The notes beneath the pieces are model-generated. The model was given only the letters and a program-made list of their open reading frames with translations, was not told the origin of the DNA and did not search any database. A stretch of DNA of 64,000 bases from Streptomyces finlayi (GTDB taxonomy: Bacteria; Actinomycetota; Actinomycetes; Streptomycetales; Streptomycetaceae), in contig NZ_CP045703.1 of assembly GCF_014216315.1 (NCBI RefSeq), positions 1 to 64,000 of the forward strand. Reading direction: 5' to 3'. This document shows positions 61,460-64,000 of this stretch, piece by piece (the first letter of the stretch is position 1; every line of letters begins with the position of its first letter). The position numbers were made by a program, and so were the translations under genes.

Positions 61460-63003
61460 CCTCAGGGGACGGTTCGCTGTACGGCTTCGACGCCCAGTCC
61501 GTGGCGGCTCAGATAATCGCCCGGAGCACGTCTCCCGTCGGCCGCGCCGGAGCGGAGGCCGCGACGCACCTCCCGGCGGAGAGGGGGGTGGCCCTGCTCC
61601 AGGAGCAGGTGTCGGCGGCGGGGTTGTTACCTGATTCGTTGACGGATCGGGGGAACGCGAAGTTGTTTGTGCGGTTGTATGCGCAGGATTACCGGCATGT
61701 GACGGGGCTGGGGTGGTATCGGTGGGACAGCACGCGGTGGCAGAGTGATGAGGACGACACGGTGTTGTGGGCGGCGGGGGAGATGGCGGAGAGTATCGCC
61801 ACGACTGATCCGCGGGGGAGGTATTCCGACGCGGCGTTGCGTAAGCACCGGCGTCGTGCGCTGAGTACGTCGGGGATCAACGCGTTGCTGGTGCAGGCGA
61901 GGTCGGCGCCGGGGATGGTGCTGACGGCGGGGGCGCTGGACGCGGATCCGTATGTGCTGTGCACGCCGGCGGGGATCGTGGATCTGCGGTCGGGGGTGCT
62001 GCGGGCACCGGACCCGGACCGGGACTTCCATTCCCGCTCGACGTCGATCGGCCCGCGTCGGATGCCGACCCCGCGCTGGGACCGTTTCCTGACCGACACG
62101 TTCGGGGACGACGAGCAGGGCGCGGAGATGATCCGTTTCCTGCATCTGCTGCTGGGTTACTCCCTCACCGGTGATGTCGGGGCGCAGGTCATGCCGTTCC
62201 TCTTCGGGTCGGGGAAGAACGGCAAGTCCGTCCTCCTGGACGTCCTGATCAAACTCCTGGGCGACTACGCCGACGCCGCGCCTCCCGGGTTCCTGATGGC
62301 CCGCCCCTTCGAGGGGCACCCCACCGACCTCGCCGAGCTCCACGGCCGGCGGGTCATCGTGTGTTCCGAGGTCAGACCAGGCGACCGGTTCGATGAGGCC
62401 CGCGTGAAACTCCTCACCGGCGGCGACCGTATCAAGGCCCGCCGCATGCGCCAGGACTTCTTCTCCTTCGCGCCCACCCACAAACTCTGGCTCCTGGGCA
62501 ACCACCGCCCCGAAGTCGGCACCGGCGGCTACGCCTTCTGGCGCCGGATGCGCCTGATCCCCTTCGACCGCGTCGTCTCCGACCACCGGAAGATCGACAA
62601 CCTCGCCGACATCCTCGTCACCGAGGAAGGCCCCGGCATCCTCAACTGGCTCATCACCGGAGCCCACCACTACCTCAACAGCCCCCGCGACCTCACCGGA
62701 CCCGAAACCGTCCGCATCGCCACCACCGCCTACGCCGAGACCGAGGACCACACCGGCCGCTTCCTCACCGAACGCTGCACCCTCCAGCCCCACCACCGCG
62801 TCGAACAGACCCACCTCTACAACGCCTACAAAACCTGGTCACGCAACGAAGGCATCACCCCCACCTCCTCCCGCGCCTTCGCCGCCCGCATCCGAGAAAC
62901 CATCGGACTGTCCTCACCGAAGGAGATGCTGCTGTCGAATCAGCGCAAGTACTACCCAGGCATCGGGCTTCTCGCCGACGAGGAGGAGGAGGAGGCGGAG
63001 TGA
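61456..63003 (+). CDS. SF3 helicase (P4/D5 family), operon 2
   Basis: 515 residues from ATG 61456. Same architecture as the operon 1 helicase: GLLPDSLTDRGNAKLFVRLY, Walker A FLFGSGKNGKSVLLDVL (Lys257), GRRVIVCSEVRPGD, KLWLLGNHRPEVGTGGYAF, and the tail KYYPGIGLLADEEEEEAE. Bases 62420-62913 recur exactly, inverted, at 63507-64000. Third-position usage changes along the gene: T/G-ended codons from about 61620 to 61900, C-ended ones after 62080, suggesting a mosaic. Confidence 0.9.
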   Translation: MTSGDGSLYGFDAQSVAAQIIARSTSPVGRAGAEAATHLPAERGVALLQEQVSAAGLLPDSLTDRGNAKLFVRLYAQDYRHVTGLGWYRWDSTRWQSDEDDTVLWAAGEMAESIATTDPRGRYSDAALRKHRRRALSTSGINALLVQARSAPGMVLTAGALDADPYVLCTPAGIVDLRSGVLRAPDPDRDFHSRSTSIGPRRMPTPRWDRFLTDTFGDDEQGAEMIRFLHLLLGYSLTGDVGAQVMPFLFGSGKNGKSVLLDVLIKLLGDYADAAPPGFLMARPFEGHPTDLAELHGRRVIVCSEVRPGDRFDEARVKLLTGGDRIKARRMRQDFFSFAPTHKLWLLGNHRPEVGTGGYAFWRRMRLIPFDRVVSDHRKIDNLADILVTEEGPGILNWLITGAHHYLNSPRDLTGPETVRIATTAYAETEDHTGRFLTERCTLQPHHRVEQTHLYNAYKTWSRNEGITPTSSRAFAARIRETIGLSSPKEMLLSNQRKYYPGIGLLADEEEEEAE

Positions 63004-63422
63004 GTGCTCTGATCGACAGGGTCGAGATCAGCGAGGAGGCGGAGCTGGTCTGGCTGGAGGACATCTCGGTGCTGGACTACGTGCGCCAGAGTCTGGACCG
63101 GTTGCCGACCCGGCGGGGGAGGCCCGCCTACCACCGTGACGGGCGAATGGTCGGATACGCGGTACTCCGCCCCGGGGCGAGGGCCTCGCGCTCCTCGGGC
63201 ACCTTCCGCCGGCGGGTCTTCTGGCTCCTGCCCCACGACCGGGACACCGACCCCCAAGGCCTCTACGCCACCGGCGCACCCGCCGAGGCGATCGATCCCG
63301 CCACCCTCGACCCCCGCACCAAAGGACACAAGACCGAACGCTCCGAAGGCGGACCCCTCTCCAGCACCACCCACAGACTCGACGTCATCGATCCCGGGTC
63401 CCGGCCGGGGCAGCACAGGTGA
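63000..63422 (+). CDS. Conserved small protein (DUF6009-like), operon 2
   Basis: 140 residues from GTG 63000, overlapping the helicase stop by four bases. Conserved blocks are AELVWLEDISVLDYVRQSLD, RRGRPAYHRDGRMVGYAVL and RRVFWLLPHDRDTDPQGLYA, shared with the operon 1 protein. Its stop at 63420-63422 directly touches the stop codon of the inverted helicase copy (63423), leaving no intergenic base. Confidence 0.7.
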   Translation: MSALIDRVEISEEAELVWLEDISVLDYVRQSLDRLPTRRGRPAYHRDGRMVGYAVLRPGARASRSSGTFRRRVFWLLPHDRDTDPQGLYATGAPAEAIDPATLDPRTKGHKTERSEGGPLSSTTHRLDVIDPGSRPGQHR

Positions 63423-64000
63423 TCACGGCGTTTCCTTCTGGTCGGGGAGAAGCCCGATGCCTGGGTAGTACTTGCGCTGGTTCGACAGGACCATGACGCG
63501 GTGGTCGGACAGTCCGATGGTTTCTCGGATGCGGGCGGCGAAGGCGCGGGAGGAGGTGGGGGTGATGCCTTCGTTGCGTGACCAGGTTTTGTAGGCGTTG
63601 TAGAGGTGGGTCTGTTCGACGCGGTGGTGGGGCTGGAGGGTGCAGCGTTCGGTGAGGAAGCGGCCGGTGTGGTCCTCGGTCTCGGCGTAGGCGGTGGTGG
63701 CGATGCGGACGGTTTCGGGTCCGGTGAGGTCGCGGGGGCTGTTGAGGTAGTGGTGGGCTCCGGTGATGAGCCAGTTGAGGATGCCGGGGCCTTCCTCGGT
63801 GACGAGGATGTCGGCGAGGTTGTCGATCTTCCGGTGGTCGGAGACGACGCGGTCGAAGGGGATCAGGCGCATCCGGCGCCAGAAGGCGTAGCCGCCGGTG
63901 CCGACTTCGGGGCGGTGGTTGCCCAGGAGCCAGAGTTTGTGGGTGGGCGCGAAGGAGAAGAAGTCCTGGCGCATGCGGCGGGCCTTGATACGGTCGCCGC
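63423..64000 (-). CDS. SF3 helicase, inverted third copy, runs off the window
   Basis: Only the C-terminal 192 codons are in the window. From 63507 to the edge the DNA is an exact inverted copy of 62913-62420. The last 28 codons differ (LSDHRVMVLSNQRKYYPGIG, ending LLPDQKETP), although they are still homologous. Motif C KLWLLGNHRPEVG is included. It may be the helicase of a third replication operon facing operon 2, or half of a large palindrome. Confidence 0.85.
   Translation of the reverse strand, partial: GDRIKARRMRQDFFSFAPTHKLWLLGNHRPEVGTGGYAFWRRMRLIPFDRVVSDHRKIDNLADILVTEEGPGILNWLITGAHHYLNSPRDLTGPETVRIATTAYAETEDHTGRFLTERCTLQPHHRVEQTHLYNAYKTWSRNEGITPTSSRAFAARIRETIGLSDHRVMVLSNQRKYYPGIGLLPDQKETP

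Noticed and set aside
61627..62814. A 395-codon minus-strand frame inside helicase 2
   Set aside because: Antisense shadow. The plus strand has intact helicase motifs.

Overview
The window is high-GC actinobacterial DNA, almost certainly Streptomyces, from a linear replicon. The strongest sign is an adjacent tap-tpg pair (52228-55024), which encodes the telomere-associated protein and the terminal protein that cap Streptomyces linear plasmids and chromosomes. A parA-parB locus with its own repeated palindrome (42.8-47.4 kb) and two primase-polymerase/helicase replication operons (56.5-64 kb) favour a linear plasmid, or plasmid DNA joined to a chromosome arm.

Layout. 1-8.3 kb: decayed Mu/TniA-TniB transposition genes, an IS3-family element (TSD CCA), a ParA-like locus split by an IS701-family element (TSD TTAG), and an IS6-family element. 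8.4-29.8 kb: a well-preserved biosynthetic cluster whose content matches dithiolopyrrolone (holomycin/thiolutin-type) clusters. It has a Cy-A-T NRPS, a PPC decarboxylase-like flavoprotein, an acyl-CoA dehydrogenase, a GMC oxidoreductase, a CxxC dithiol oxidase, thioesterases, a truncated globin, a free-standing condensation-like protein, an MFS exporter and three regulators. It also has a RidA / amino-acid-oxidase-like / methyltransferase set and a second methyltransferase. A nearly identical, truncated, same-direction IS6 copy sits on the far side (29.87-30.16 kb), so the cluster looks like a pseudo-compound transposon. 30-42 kb: a CRISPR-like inverted repeat pair, a Uma2 nuclease, a winged-helix protein, a row of hairpins, remnants of TnpB, IS5 and IS6, an FeS photolyase, a YihY/BrkB membrane protein and gene debris. 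42-48 kb: parAB with six copies of one 15-bp palindrome, and an ISL3 element. 48-52 kb: an intact TnpB inserted in a deleted TnsB-like transposase gene, whose transposon end carries four repeats. 52-55 kb: tap-tpg. 55-64 kb: two paralogous replication operons (prim-pol, SF3 helicase, small conserved protein), each preceded by its own iteron set, then an inverted third helicase copy running off the window.

How the parts work together. In the cluster, NRPS-GMC-thioesterase-ACAD form one translationally coupled minus-strand operon facing the PPC-DC gene. Two shared upstream elements divide the promoters. Class A (heptamer repeats of the TNCGGTC type) precedes the NRPS operon, the BTAD regulator-globin pair and the condensation-thioesterase pair. 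Class B (CGGCAACAAAGATTG) precedes the dithiol oxidase, the exporter and one methyltransferase, all plausible self-protection genes. No pyrrothine N-acyltransferase is visible. The replication operons carry iterons that differ at one base (AGGGACYSA against AGCGACYSA), and the last operon ends in an exact 494-bp inverted repeat that reaches the window edge.

Caveats. Many IS and flanking genes carry frameshifts, several in homopolymer runs, and there is a 38-base poly-G tract. Some apparent pseudogenes outside the cluster could be assembly errors. All functions are inferred from sequence reading alone.
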